From contig NZ_JAMXLH010000076.1 of the NCBI RefSeq assembly GCF_024281035.1, positions 1-64,000 on the forward strand: DNA of 64,000 nt, written 5' to 3'. The notes under the pieces are model-generated. The model was given only the letters and a program-made list of their open reading frames with translations, did no database searches and was not told the DNA's origin. The DNA is from Paraburkholderia sp. GTDB lineage: Bacteria > Pseudomonadota > Gammaproteobacteria > Burkholderiales > Burkholderiaceae. Positions 42,899 through 51,740 of the stretch are shown one piece after another (position 1 is the first letter of the stretch; every line of letters starts with the position of its first letter). A program made the position numbers and the translations under genes.

Positions 42899-44107
42899 GA
42901 CCGTGAAGCCGCGCTGGCGCAGCAACGCCAGTACGCCCTTGCGTCCGCCGAGGTGCAGCGCGCCGATTGCGACGAACACCGGCTTGTTGGGCGCCGCGAT
43001 CTGCAGCATGCGCGAGACGAAGCGCCGGTTGCGCTCGTAGACGATGCGGTTGTCGACCGAATCCGAAATGCGCTTGTCGTGCGCGAGCTTCTCCGAACGC
43101 GCGATCTCCCACGCGGCAATCGCATCCGCATCGCCGAGGCGCCACAGGTGCAGCAGCGTGTTCACGTCGGCGACGTTCTGCGCCGGGGTCTGCGCGAGAT
43201 CCTGCGCCAGCATCTCACGCTGCTGCGCGAGTGAGAGGTTCGTGAACGAGCGCATCTGCTCCTGAAGCGTCTCGAGCCCGACGACGCGCCGCCCCTTCAG
43301 CTTCAGGAACACGTTCTGCAACTGCGCCTCGGTGCCGTACTCGGTTTGCAGGCCCGCGCTCAGCGAATCGTAGGTTTCCACGAGGAGCGAGGCGAGCCAC
43401 GGCCGCATCCGGCGGATGCCGGCGAGCGCCTCGGGATTGCCGCGCAGGCGCCCTTCAAGCTTCTGCCACAGCGGCTCGGGAAGGAGCCCCGGCAGGCAGG
43501 GCCGTGCGCACACGCCGTACTTCGAGACGTCGTCCTGCGAGACGAGCAGATCGTCGGGCGAGAGTTCGAGCGCGAGCGTCGGCGACGCGTTGAGCGCCGC
43601 GAGGATCGGCTGACGAAAGGGCTGGTTCGGGGGATAGTCGACGGGGTCGCCCACGTGCAGCGTCCCGAGCAGGTAGAGGGTGACCGTGCCGCGCGTGGCG
43701 ACGTAGAACGGCATGCGCGCGGGCCGCCCGCGCACGGGGCCGCCGGCGGTCGTGCCCGAGGCGTAGCTCGGCACGGCGGGCGGCGAGTGAAAGCCCGGCA
43801 GGCCCGACCCGCCCGGCATCGAGACGGACGGACGGGCACCAGGCGTATTGGCTGCGGATTCCGCCGCGAGCGCGGCGGGGATGAAGCCGCGCGATTGCGA
43901 CGCGGCATGCACCCCGCCCACCTGAAACGCATCGCCTGCAGCAAACGCGAGCCGCAGCGGCCGGTCGAGCGACGGCCCGAAGGCGATGGCCAGTGCGAGC
44001 AATGCGCCAGTGGCGGCACGCATGGCATCACGCAATGTGAAAACGGCGCGACGGCCGCTTTCACCCCAGCGGCGCGTAAAACGACGCGCCGCCGTCGCTT
44101 CAGGCAT
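42887..44107 (-). CDS. TraB/GumN family protein
   Basis: A 406-residue member of the TraB/PrgY/GumN family, whose bacterial members are of uncertain, possibly protease-like, function. A hydrophobic segment (MRAATGALLALAIAFG, about 29-44) suggests export or anchoring. The family domain starts near 130 (TVTLYLLGTLHVGDP, the GxxH motif), with ALELSPDDL and the C-terminal VFVAIGALHLGGRKGVLALLRQRGF. The start overlaps the dppF stop by 8 bp, so it is the distal gene of the dpp operon. Its 3' end merges into a tandem repeat. Confidence 0.9.
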   Translation of the reverse strand: MPEATAARRFTRRWGESGRRAVFTLRDAMRAATGALLALAIAFGPSLDRPLRLAFAAGDAFQVGGVHAASQSRGFIPAALAAESAANTPGARPSVSMPGGSGLPGFHSPPAVPSYASGTTAGGPVRGRPARMPFYVATRGTVTLYLLGTLHVGDPVDYPPNQPFRQPILAALNASPTLALELSPDDLLVSQDDVSKYGVCARPCLPGLLPEPLWQKLEGRLRGNPEALAGIRRMRPWLASLLVETYDSLSAGLQTEYGTEAQLQNVFLKLKGRRVVGLETLQEQMRSFTNLSLAQQREMLAQDLAQTPAQNVADVNTLLHLWRLGDADAIAAWEIARSEKLAHDKRISDSVDNRIVYERNRRFVSRMLQIAAPNKPVFVAIGALHLGGRKGVLALLRQRGFTVEPG

Positions 44108-45113
44108 CCTTTTCCCCTACCTCCTCTGCACGATGGCAGGATACCTGACGCCCATCAACTTCGCGAAGTACCGGAACCTCTTTACGACACCGCTCGATCG
44201 CATACGGGCAGCGCTGGTGGAACGTGCAGCCCGACGGCGGGTTCAGCGGCGACGGCAGTTCGCCTTCGAGCTTGATCTTCACGCGGCGGTCCGCCTCGAA
44301 GATCGCGGGCGTCGCCGACAGCAGCGAGCGCGTGTACGGATGGCGCGGCCGCTCGATCACGGTCTTCTTGTCGCCCAGTTCGGCCACCCCGCCGAGATAC
44401 ATGACCATCACGTCGTCGGCAACGTGCTCCACCACCGAGAGGTTATGCGAGATAAAGATGTAGCTCGTGCGGAACTGATCCTGCAGGTCCATGAAGAGGT
44501 TCAGGATCTGCGCCTGGATCGACACGTCGAGCGCCGAGACCGGTTCGTCGGCCACGACGATCTGCGGATCGAGGATCATCGCGCGGGCGATCGCCACACG
44601 CTGGCGCTGCCCGCCCGAGAACATGTGCGGATAGCGCTTCGCGTGCTCGGGCCGCAGGCCGACGATGCGCATCATGTGCGCGATGCGGTCCGCGCGCTCG
44701 GCGGCCGTGAGCTGCGTGTTGATCGCGAGCGGCTCGCCCAGCGTCTGCTCGACCGTCTTGCGCGGATTGAGCGAGGCGAACGGGTTCTGGAACACCATCT
44801 GCACGCGGCGGCGCAGCTCGGCGATCTTCTCCCGGTTCGCATGCGCGACGTCCTCGCCGTCGATGACGAGACGGCCCGCCGTGGGCGGCTCGATCATCGT
44901 GAGCTGACGCGCGAGCGTGGACTTGCCGCAGCCCGATTCGCCGACCACCGCCAGCGTGCGGCCGCGCACGAGCGAGAACGACACGCCGTTGAGCGCCTTC
45001 ACGGTTGCCGTGCCGAACATGCCGCGCTTGACGGTGTAGTGCTTCTTCAGATCCTCGGCGACGAGGACGCGGTCTTCATCGCCGTGCGGCGCGTGTTGCG
45101 GGACTGCGTTCAT
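44100..45113 (-). CDS. dppF: Dipeptide ABC transporter ATP-binding protein DppF
   Basis: The 337-residue ATPase has Walker A GESGCGKST, Q-loop VFQNPFASLNPRKTV, signature FSGGQRQRVAIARAM, Walker B VVADEPVSALD and the oligopeptide/dipeptide C-terminal Cys motif CTFHQRCPYAIERC (likely an iron-sulfur site). GGAGG precedes the ATG, which overlaps dppD by 4 bp. It powers import through DppBC. Confidence 0.95.
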   Translation of the reverse strand: MNAVPQHAPHGDEDRVLVAEDLKKHYTVKRGMFGTATVKALNGVSFSLVRGRTLAVVGESGCGKSTLARQLTMIEPPTAGRLVIDGEDVAHANREKIAELRRRVQMVFQNPFASLNPRKTVEQTLGEPLAINTQLTAAERADRIAHMMRIVGLRPEHAKRYPHMFSGGQRQRVAIARAMILDPQIVVADEPVSALDVSIQAQILNLFMDLQDQFRTSYIFISHNLSVVEHVADDVMVMYLGGVAELGDKKTVIERPRHPYTRSLLSATPAIFEADRRVKIKLEGELPSPLNPPSGCTFHQRCPYAIERCRKEVPVLREVDGRQVSCHRAEEVGEKDA

Positions 45114-46141
45114 TGCGCGCCTCCGTGAGTCGGGTTCGCCGTTTGATTGCGCATATCGCGCAGATTGAGCGGCTTGATGCAGCGGACCTGCGTAATACCG
45201 CCGGCACCGAGCCCCGGCACCGGTTCGAGCGCGGGTCGCGCCTTCTTGCAGTCGTCCACCACGTACTTGCAGCGCGGCGCGAAGAGGCAGCCGCCCGGAC
45301 GGTCGTCGCGTCCCGGCACCATGCCCGGCAGCGCGGCGAGGCGCACGGCGCCTTTGTTGTGCTCCGGAATCGCGGCGAGCAGCGCCTCGGTGTACGGATG
45401 ATGCGGCTTCGCGAAGATCTCGGGAACGGCGTTCGTCTCGATGATCTCGCCCGCGTACATCACGGCCACGCGCTGCGCGACTTCGGACACCACGGCCAGA
45501 TCGTGCGAGATCAGCACGAGCGCCATGCCGCGCTCCTTTTGCAGGCGCACGAGCAGTTCCATGATCTGCGCCTGGATCGTGACGTCGAGCGCCGTGGTGG
45601 GCTCGTCGGCGATCAGGAGCTTCGGGTTGCACGCGACGGCCATCGCGATCATCACGCGCTGGTTCATGCCGCCCGACATCTGGTGCGGGAAGTTGTCGAT
45701 GCGGTTCTTCGCGTCGGGAATGCCCACCTGGTCGAGCAGTTCGAGCGCGCGCGCGTTGAGCGCCGCGCCGCGCAGGCCCTCGTGCAGCTTGAGCACTTCC
45801 TTGATCTGGTAGCCGACGGTGTAGCTCGGGTTCAGGCTCGTGAGCGCGTCCTGGAACACCATCGCGATGTCCTTGCCGACGATGCGGCGGCGCTCCTTGC
45901 CCGTCGCATTGAGCAGGTCGCGGCCGTCGAACGTGATCGAATCGGCGCTCACCTTGCCGGGCGCGTCGATGAGGCCCATCAGCGCCATCATCGTCACGCT
46001 CTTGCCGGAGCCGGATTCGCCCACGATGCCGAGCACCTCGCCCGGCGCGACCGAGAGATTCACGCGGTCCACGGCGGGCAGGCCGTTGAAGTTCACCGCC
46101 AGGTTGCGGATGGTCAGCAGGTCTTTCTTTTGCGTGTTCAT
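45110..46141 (-). CDS. dppD: Dipeptide ABC transporter ATP-binding protein DppD
   Basis: The 343-residue second ATPase of the transporter. It has Walker A GESGSGKSV, VFQDALTSLNPSYTVGYQI, signature MSGGMNQRVMIAMAV, Walker B LIADEPTTALD and the C-terminal Cys-rich motif CLFAPRCKYVVDDC. It pairs with DppF as a heterodimer under the DppB/DppC membrane proteins. It follows dppC with 1 bp between and overlaps dppF by 4 bp. Confidence 0.95.
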   Translation of the reverse strand: MNTQKKDLLTIRNLAVNFNGLPAVDRVNLSVAPGEVLGIVGESGSGKSVTMMALMGLIDAPGKVSADSITFDGRDLLNATGKERRRIVGKDIAMVFQDALTSLNPSYTVGYQIKEVLKLHEGLRGAALNARALELLDQVGIPDAKNRIDNFPHQMSGGMNQRVMIAMAVACNPKLLIADEPTTALDVTIQAQIMELLVRLQKERGMALVLISHDLAVVSEVAQRVAVMYAGEIIETNAVPEIFAKPHHPYTEALLAAIPEHNKGAVRLAALPGMVPGRDDRPGGCLFAPRCKYVVDDCKKARPALEPVPGLGAGGITQVRCIKPLNLRDMRNQTANPTHGGAQ

Positions 46142-46142
46142 G

Positions 46143-47060
46143 TCAGGCCATCCGTTTCAGCTTGGGATCGAGCGCGTCGCGCAGCCCGTCGCCGAGCAGG
46201 TTGATCGCGAGCACCGAAATCAGGATGGAAAGGCCCGGCATCGTGACGATCCACCAGGCGCTGTCGATATAGTCGCGCGCCGAGGCGAGCATCGCGCCCC
46301 ACTCGGCGGCGGGCGGCTGCACACCGAGGCCGAGGAAGCCGAGCGCGGCGGCGTCGAGAATCGCCGACGAAAAGCCGAGCGTGGCCTGCACGATGAGCGG
46401 CGCCGTGCAGTTGGGCAGCACCTGCGAGAACATCAGGCGCGCCGTGCCGGCACCGGCCACGCGCGACGCCGTCACGTACTCCTTGTGCAGTTCGCCGAGC
46501 GCCGAGCCGCGCGTGAGACGCACGTAACCCGGCAGCGCGACGATCGCGATGGCGAACATCGTGTTCGTGAGACCCGGGCCGATGATCGCGACCACGGCCA
46601 CGGCGAGCAGCAGCGAGGGCAGCGCGAGCAGCACGTCCATCAGACGCATGATCGGCGTATCGGCCCACTTCTCGAAGAACGCGGCGACGAGGCCGAGCAC
46701 GATGCCCGGAATCAGCGCGAGCACCACCGAGACGCAGCCGATCCACAGCGACAGCCGTGCGCCGTACATCAGGCGCGAGAGGATGTCACGGCCCGCTTCG
46801 TCGGTGCCGAGCACGAACTTCCAGTTGCCGCCGTCGAGCCAGGCGGGCGGAATCTTCACGTAGTCGCGGTACTGCTCGATCGGGCTGTGCGGCGCGATCA
46901 GCGGCGCGAAGATCGCGACGAAGATCAGCACGAGCACGATGACCCCGGCGGAGACGGCGCCCTTGTTGTGCGAGAAATTCGCCCAGAATTCGCGCAGCAT
47001 GAGCGTGCGGCCCGAGGGCGGCGTGACCGCTTGCGGGGCGGCGTTCTGAATGTCAGCCAT
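46143..47060 (-). CDS. dppC: Dipeptide ABC transporter permease DppC
   Basis: The 305-residue inner-membrane protein has an N-terminal membrane helix (VSAGVIVLVLIFVAIFAPLI), about five further helices, and the EAA-type cytoplasmic loop (YVTASRVAGAGTARLMFSQVLPN). GGAGGCG just before the ATG at 47060 selects it over a GTG 3 bp upstream. It lies between dppB and dppD in the operon. Confidence 0.95.
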   Translation of the reverse strand: MADIQNAAPQAVTPPSGRTLMLREFWANFSHNKGAVSAGVIVLVLIFVAIFAPLIAPHSPIEQYRDYVKIPPAWLDGGNWKFVLGTDEAGRDILSRLMYGARLSLWIGCVSVVLALIPGIVLGLVAAFFEKWADTPIMRLMDVLLALPSLLLAVAVVAIIGPGLTNTMFAIAIVALPGYVRLTRGSALGELHKEYVTASRVAGAGTARLMFSQVLPNCTAPLIVQATLGFSSAILDAAALGFLGLGVQPPAAEWGAMLASARDYIDSAWWIVTMPGLSILISVLAINLLGDGLRDALDPKLKRMA

Positions 47061-47111
47061 CACGCCTCCAGATTGCGTTGAGTGTATTGCGGGAAACGGT
47101 TCATGGCGGGC

Positions 47112-48125
47112 TTACCTCGTGTGACGGATGCGCGGATTCAGTACGCCGTACAGCAGGTCGACGACCAGATTCACGACGATCACGAGTGTCGCGATCATGA
47201 GGATGCCGCCCTGCACCACCGGATAGTCGCGGCGGCTGATCGCATCGATCAGCCACTTGCCGACGCCGGGCCAGGAAAACAGCGTTTCGGTCAGCACCGC
47301 GCCCGCGAGCAGCGTGCCGACCTGCAGGCCGATCACGGTGACGACGGGAATCAGCGCGTTGCGCAGCGCATGCACGACGATCACGCGCAGGGGCGAAAGG
47401 CCCTTCGCGCGCGCGGTGCGGATATAGTCCTCGCGCAGCACTTCGAGCATCGACGAGCGCGTCATGCGCGCGACCACGGCGAGCGGAATCGTGCCGAGCA
47501 CGATGGCGGGCAGGATCAGGTGGCTCACGGCGGAGCGGAACGAGCCTTCGTCGGTGCCCGGCAGCAGCGAGTCGATCAGCATGAAGCCGGTCACGTGCGG
47601 GATGTCGAATTCGACGGCGATGCGGCCCGACACGGGCGTCCAGCCGAGATACGACGAGAACACCATGATGAGGATGAGCCCCCACCAGAAGATCGGCATC
47701 GAATAGCCGGTCAGTGCGGTGCCCATCACGCCGTGGTCGACGAGACGTCCGCGCTTGAGCGCCGCGATCACGCCCGCGGGCAGGCCGATGGCGAGCGCGA
47801 AGACCAGTGCGCACAACGAGAGTTCGACGGTGGCCGGAAAGCGCGCAAGAAACTCGCCCATCACGCTCGTGTTGGTGATGATCGAGGTGCCGAGATTGCC
47901 CTTCAGCGCGTGACCGACGTAGTGGAGATACTGCGTCGGCAGCGGTTCGTCGAGGCCGAGGCGATGCATCGCGTCGGCGTGCATCTGCGGATCGACGCCG
48001 CGCTCGCCCATCATCACTTCGATGGGGTCGCCCGGAATCAGGTGGATAAGCGCAAACGCGAGGATGGTGATGCCGATGAATGTGGGTATCACCATGCCGA
48101 TACGGCGCAGTACGAAGCGGAACAT
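47112..48125 (-). CDS. dppB: Dipeptide ABC transporter permease DppB
   Basis: The 337-residue permease begins MFRFVLRRIGMVIPTFIGIT, the classic DppB/OppB N-terminal membrane helix. It carries the EAA loop YIRTARAKGLSPLRVIVVHALRNALIP and ends in the last helix before LNPRIRH. GGGGGAAC lies ahead of the ATG at 48125. A hairpin separates it from dppA. Confidence 0.95.
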   Translation of the reverse strand: MFRFVLRRIGMVIPTFIGITILAFALIHLIPGDPIEVMMGERGVDPQMHADAMHRLGLDEPLPTQYLHYVGHALKGNLGTSIITNTSVMGEFLARFPATVELSLCALVFALAIGLPAGVIAALKRGRLVDHGVMGTALTGYSMPIFWWGLILIMVFSSYLGWTPVSGRIAVEFDIPHVTGFMLIDSLLPGTDEGSFRSAVSHLILPAIVLGTIPLAVVARMTRSSMLEVLREDYIRTARAKGLSPLRVIVVHALRNALIPVVTVIGLQVGTLLAGAVLTETLFSWPGVGKWLIDAISRRDYPVVQGGILMIATLVIVVNLVVDLLYGVLNPRIRHTR

Positions 48126-48222
48126 GGTTTGTTCCCCCGAAAGCTTGAAAATGAAATGCAACCGGCGACGGAGGCTTGTGACCCCGGTCGCCGGACCCGA
48201 TTCGGCCAGTTTTCCAAATCCG

Positions 48223-48252
48223 GTCCTGACCGGACAAAAGCCCGGTCAGGAC
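48223..48252 (-). promoter_or_regulatory. Intercistronic hairpin between dppA and dppB
   Basis: An 11-bp perfect stem (GTCCTGACCGG and its complement, 8-nt loop) lies 11 bp after the dppA stop and has no T tract. Such elements usually stabilise the upstream binding-protein message or attenuate the downstream genes. Confidence 0.65.
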
Positions 48253-48263
48253 GCGGCGCAACA

Positions 48264-49895
48264 TTACTGCATGCTGACGCCGTCGAAGCGCGCATAGCCG
48301 AGCGGCTCGATGCGCATGTCGATCACCTTCTTGCTGACCGGCTGATAGACGGTCGAGTGGGCGATCGGCGAGAACGGCAGTTGCTTTGCGAAGATCTGCT
48401 GCGCCTGCTCGTAAAGCTTGGTGCGCGCCGCCTGATCGGACGTCGTGCGGCCCTTCTGGATCAGCTCGTCGAACGGCTTGTAGCACCACTTGCCGAAGTT
48501 GTTGCCGTTCACGGCCTCGCAGCCGAGCAGCGTGCCGAGCCAGTTGTCGGGGTCGCCGTTGTCGCCCGTCCAGCCGATCAGCATCGTGTCGTCTTCGCCC
48601 GCGTGTGCGCGCTTGATGTACTCGCCCCACTCATACGTGACGATCTTCGCCTTCACGCCGATCTTCGCCCAGTCGGCCTGGATCATCTCGGCCATCAGAC
48701 GCGCGTTCGGGTTGTACGCGCGCTGCACCGGCATGGCCCAGAGCGTGATCTCGAGACCGTTGGCCACACCCGCCTTCGTGAGCAGCGCCTTGGCCTTGGC
48801 CGGATCGTATGCGTTCGCCGGCAGGTTCTTGTAGTAGGACCATTGCGTCGGCGGCATCGGGTTCGTCGCGAGCTGGCCCGCGCCCTGGTACACCGAGTCG
48901 ATGATGGCTTTCTTGTTGATCGCCATGTCGAGCGCGTGACGCACGTCGGCGTTGTCGAGCGGCTTGTGCTCGACGTTGTACGACAGGTAGCCGAGGTTGA
49001 AGCCCGGCTGCGACGGCATCGCGATGTTCGGCTCGGCCTTCAGCGGGGCGATGTCGGCGGGACGCGGATAGCTCATCACCTGGCACTCGTCGCGCTTGAG
49101 CTTTTGCACGCGCACGCTCGCATCCGGCGTGATCGAGAAGATCAGCTTCGAGAGCTTCACTGCGCCCGGCTTCCAGTAGTCAGGATTGCCGTCGAAGCGG
49201 ATCGTCGCATCCTTCGTGTAGCTCTTGAAGATGAACGGGCCCGTGCCGACCGGATACTGGTTCAGGTCGGCGGCCTTGCCGGCCTTCATCAGCTTGTCGG
49301 CGTATTCAGCCGAAAGAATCGACGCGAATTCCATCGCCATGTTCTGGATGAACGGCGCGTTCGGCTCGTTCAGCGTGAACTTGACGGTGTACGGATCGAC
49401 CTTCTCGACCTTGGCGATCAGCTTGTCGAGGCCCATGTCCGTGAAGTACGGGAACGACACCGGATACGCCTTGCGGAACGGCTGGTTCGGATCGAGCATG
49501 CGATCGAACGTGAAGACGACGTCGTCGGCGTTGAATTCGCGCGACGGCTTGAAGAACGCCGTGGTCTGGAACTTCACGCCATGACGCAGATGGAACGTGT
49601 AGGTCTTGCCGTCGGCGGAAACATCCCACGATTGCGCGAGGCCCGGTTCGACCTTCGTGCTGCCGCGCTCGAATTCGACGAGGCGGTTGTAGACGGTGAA
49701 GGTGTCCGCGGTGAAGTCGGTGCCGGTCGTATATTGCGCCGGATCGAAGCCTGCGGGGCTGCCTTCCGAACAGTAAACCAGCGTCTTGTTCGGGATGCCC
49801 GCGGCGTGCGCTACGGTGGCGCCCGCAATCGATGCCGCTGCGAGCGCGGCGAGCGACGTGAGCCGCGCAGCTCGCAACAGGTTGTTTCCTTTCAT
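48264..49895 (-). CDS. dppA: Periplasmic dipeptide-binding protein DppA
   Basis: The 543-residue solute-binding protein (family 5) carries a signal peptide (LTSLAALAAASIAGATVAHA) cut before AGIPNKTLVYCSEG. It shows the family signature region around VEPGLAQSWDVSADGKTYTFHLRHGVKF and a dipeptide-type pocket end AMPSQPGFNLGYLSYN. Substrate specificity for dipeptides versus haem or delta-aminolevulinate cannot be decided by sequence. GGAGGAAAT before the ATG is strong. It is first in the dppABCDF operon. Confidence 0.94.
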   Translation of the reverse strand: MKGNNLLRAARLTSLAALAAASIAGATVAHAAGIPNKTLVYCSEGSPAGFDPAQYTTGTDFTADTFTVYNRLVEFERGSTKVEPGLAQSWDVSADGKTYTFHLRHGVKFQTTAFFKPSREFNADDVVFTFDRMLDPNQPFRKAYPVSFPYFTDMGLDKLIAKVEKVDPYTVKFTLNEPNAPFIQNMAMEFASILSAEYADKLMKAGKAADLNQYPVGTGPFIFKSYTKDATIRFDGNPDYWKPGAVKLSKLIFSITPDASVRVQKLKRDECQVMSYPRPADIAPLKAEPNIAMPSQPGFNLGYLSYNVEHKPLDNADVRHALDMAINKKAIIDSVYQGAGQLATNPMPPTQWSYYKNLPANAYDPAKAKALLTKAGVANGLEITLWAMPVQRAYNPNARLMAEMIQADWAKIGVKAKIVTYEWGEYIKRAHAGEDDTMLIGWTGDNGDPDNWLGTLLGCEAVNGNNFGKWCYKPFDELIQKGRTTSDQAARTKLYEQAQQIFAKQLPFSPIAHSTVYQPVSKKVIDMRIEPLGYARFDGVSMQ

Positions 49896-49936
49896 ATTTC
49901 CTCCAGTTCGGTGCCGGACTCTGCCGGCGTAGCGCG

Positions 49937-49966
49937 ATCTTACAAGACCTGTAGCACCCGTCACAA
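49937..49966 (-). promoter_or_regulatory. Sigma-70-type promoter of dppA
   Basis: On the minus strand TTGTGA (-35) and TAAGAT (-10) are separated by 18 bp. They lie 42 bp ahead of the dppA start. Confidence 0.6.
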
Positions 49967-50187
49967 CAGATAACGGGGTCCGGTGGACCATGGAAAACGC
50001 CGGGTTGACAGACCGGTTGCACCTCGAACGTGACGCCGGGTTACCCGGCTGGCGCGGGTTGCGCCTGTTGCGCGAAGCGAACTTCACTGTTTCGATATAT
50101 TGAACCGTCACGCGCGCCACCGCCCTGGCTCGCCAATATTTCTCGTGTAATTTCGCGTGCGCTCATCCGCTGTCATGAATGACGGCT

Positions 50188-50235
50188 GCGGGGGTGGCTG
50201 CGGGGGTGGCTGCGGGGGTGGCTACGGGGGCGGCT
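50188..50235 (+). repeat. G-rich 12-bp tandem array, G-quadruplex-capable
   Basis: Four units (GCGGGGGTGGCT three times, then ACGGGGGCGGCT) at 50188, 50200, 50212 and 50224. They place four runs of five G at 7-nt spacing, matching an intramolecular G-quadruplex pattern on the plus strand. Confidence 0.8.
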
Positions 50236-50295
50236 GTGGCTCAATGCCACGCCGTGGCGCGACTCGCGGCCCGTGCGCACGGGCGGAGAAATGAG

Positions 50296-50352
50296 AACGG
50301 CCCGCTTCGCCGCCCGCGAATCAAACATGAAACGCGGGGACGAGCGGGCCGT
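50296..50352 (-). terminator. Long imperfect hairpin after metF, probable operon terminator
   Basis: Two arms of about 20 nt (ACGGCCCGCT and AGCGGGCCGT outer parts perfect) surround a 14-nt loop, about 57 bp past the metF stop. The minus-strand sequence after it (TTCTCATTTCT) is a weak U tract. Confidence 0.5.
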
Positions 50353-50408
50353 GCAGGCCATGCAGGCCATGCAGGTTGGATACTCGCGGCTGGAGCCTTA
50401 CAGAAACC

Positions 50409-51239
50409 TCAGAGCCCGAGCCGCTCGCAGATCGACTTCGTCGCTGCAGCGCCGTTGAGCGTGTAGAAGTGCAGTCCGGGCGCGCCGGCATCGGTGAGAC
50501 GGCGGCACAGATCCGTCACGACGTCGAGGCCGAACGCGCGGATCGCCTCGCGGTCGTCGCCGAAGCTCTCAAGGCGTTTCGCGACCCAGCGCGGCACTTC
50601 GGCCCCGCACATTTCGGAAAAGCGCATGAGCTGCGAGTAGTTCGTGATCGGCATGATGCCGGGCACGATCGGCACGTCCACGCCCAGCTTGCGGACATCG
50701 TCGACGAAGCGGAAGTACGCGTCCGCATTGAAGAAGTACTGAGTGATCGCCGAGTTCGCACCCGCCTTCACCTTGCGCGCGAACGCTTCGATGTCGTGAC
50801 GCGGCGAGCGCGCCTGCGGGTGATATTCGGGATACGCGGCCACTTCGATGTGGAACGTGTCGCCGGTTTCCTGGCGGATGAACGCAACGAGTTCCGACGC
50901 ATAGCGCAGCTCGCCCACTTCGCCCATGCCCGAGGGCAGGTCGCCGCGCAGCGCGACGATGTGGCGGATGCCGTGCGAGCGGTACTGCTCGAGGATTTCA
51001 CGCAGCTTCTCTTTGGACGAGCCGATGCACGAGAGGTGCGGCGCGGCTTCGATGCCGTCCTTCGCAATCTCGATGACGGTGTCGAGCGTGCCTTGTTGAG
51101 TCGAGCCGCCCGCGCCGAACGTCACCGAGACGAATTTCGGCTTGAGCGTCGCAAGCTGCGCGCGGGTGGCGTGCAACTTTTCGACGCCGTCCTGCGTCTT
51201 CGGCGGGAAAAATTCGAATGAAAGTTCGATCGGTTTCAT
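50409..51239 (-). CDS. metF: 5,10-Methylenetetrahydrofolate reductase
   Basis: MetF makes 5-methyl-THF for methionine synthesis, using FAD and NADH. The 276 residues show SFEFFPPKTQDGVEKL, SVTFGAGGSTQQGT, HLSCIGSSKEKL, RHIVALRGDLPSG and ITQYFFNADAYFRF with the flavin pocket. It is last in the ahcY operon, 21 bp after the holin-like gene, so it is expected to respond to the SAH riboswitch. Pairing of SAH hydrolysis with methyl-THF supply makes the operon a full methyl-cycle unit. Confidence 0.96.
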   Translation of the reverse strand: MKPIELSFEFFPPKTQDGVEKLHATRAQLATLKPKFVSVTFGAGGSTQQGTLDTVIEIAKDGIEAAPHLSCIGSSKEKLREILEQYRSHGIRHIVALRGDLPSGMGEVGELRYASELVAFIRQETGDTFHIEVAAYPEYHPQARSPRHDIEAFARKVKAGANSAITQYFFNADAYFRFVDDVRKLGVDVPIVPGIMPITNYSQLMRFSEMCGAEVPRWVAKRLESFGDDREAIRAFGLDVVTDLCRRLTDAGAPGLHFYTLNGAAATKSICERLGL

Positions 51240-51260
51240 GATGGGATGGCCGCGGCCCGG

Positions 51261-51614
51261 TTAGCCGAGCGAGCGGTTGCCGAAAATCAGGGCAGACAGC
51301 AACCATGACACGATGCTGTACAGGATCGAGCCAAAGAACGCCGACCAGAAGCCCGACACCTCGAAGCCCTTCAGCAGCGTCGCCGCGAGCCAGAAGCACA
51401 GCGCGTTCACGACGAGGATGAAGAGCCCGAGCGTGAGAATCGTCACGGGCAGCGTGAGCAGGATCAGCACCGGCCGCAGGATGGTGTTGATGAGCCCGAG
51501 CACGACGGCGACGATCAGCGCGGTGCCGAAACTGCGGATGTGAATCGACGGAACGAGCCAGGTGATGATCAGGAGTGCAAGCGCGTTGATCAGCCAGGTC
51601 AGCAGCACGGTCAT
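51261..51614 (-). CDS. Phage-holin-family (DUF) four-helix membrane protein
   Basis: A 117-residue protein with four hydrophobic helices of the phage holin family 4 superfamily 2 type (TWLINALALLIITWLVPSI, VLGLINTILRPVLILLTLPVT). Despite the family name it is a widespread chromosomal protein of unknown role. It lies between ahcY and metF on the same strand. AAGGAG precedes its ATG. The preceding spacer holds two of the 49-50-bp palindromic repeats. Confidence 0.88.
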   Translation of the reverse strand: MTVLLTWLINALALLIITWLVPSIHIRSFGTALIVAVVLGLINTILRPVLILLTLPVTILTLGLFILVVNALCFWLAATLLKGFEVSGFWSAFFGSILYSIVSWLLSALIFGNRSLG

Positions 51615-51639
51615 GAGAGCTCCTTGTTCTTGATGTGTC

Positions 51640-51724
51640 GGCCGGAGTTGGCGCTTTAGCGCTTACTCCGGCCCCACGCACAGCGAGTCGGCCCGGAGTC
51701 GGCGCTTCAGCGCTTACTCCGGCC
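51640..51724 (-). repeat. Two palindromic units between ahcY and the holin-like gene
   Basis: Near-palindromes at about 51640-51673 and 51690-51724, 50 bp apart. Read on the minus strand, both match the units in the hpd leader (arms GGAGTAAGCGCT and AGCGCYRACTCC), with a similar GCTGTGCGTGG-containing spacer. They sit in the transcribed gap between ahcY and its operon partner. Confidence 0.85.
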
Positions 51725-51740
51725 GATAACTAACAACTAC

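Larger units (their letters stand above)
49896..50408. other. 513-bp gap between metF and dppA
   Basis: From left to right it holds a good dppA promoter (49937-49966), a G-rich 12-bp array (50188-50235), a long imperfect hairpin (50296-50352) positioned as the metF operon terminator, and a 9-bp GCCATGCAG repeat near 50350-50375. Two short frames through the arrays (Gly/Ala-rich on one strand, His/Arg/Ser-rich on the other) look like repeat translation rather than genes. Confidence 0.6.

Noticed and set aside
50179..50466. A Gly/Ala/Val-rich plus-strand frame through the G-rich array
   Set aside because: It is translation of a 12-bp repeat that is open in several frames on both strands. There is no good ribosome site and it overlaps the metF 3' end.
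51261..51614. Prophage remnant suggested by a holin-family protein
   Set aside because: The gene is in a conserved metabolic operon and no other phage gene occurs nearby. The family is widely chromosomal.
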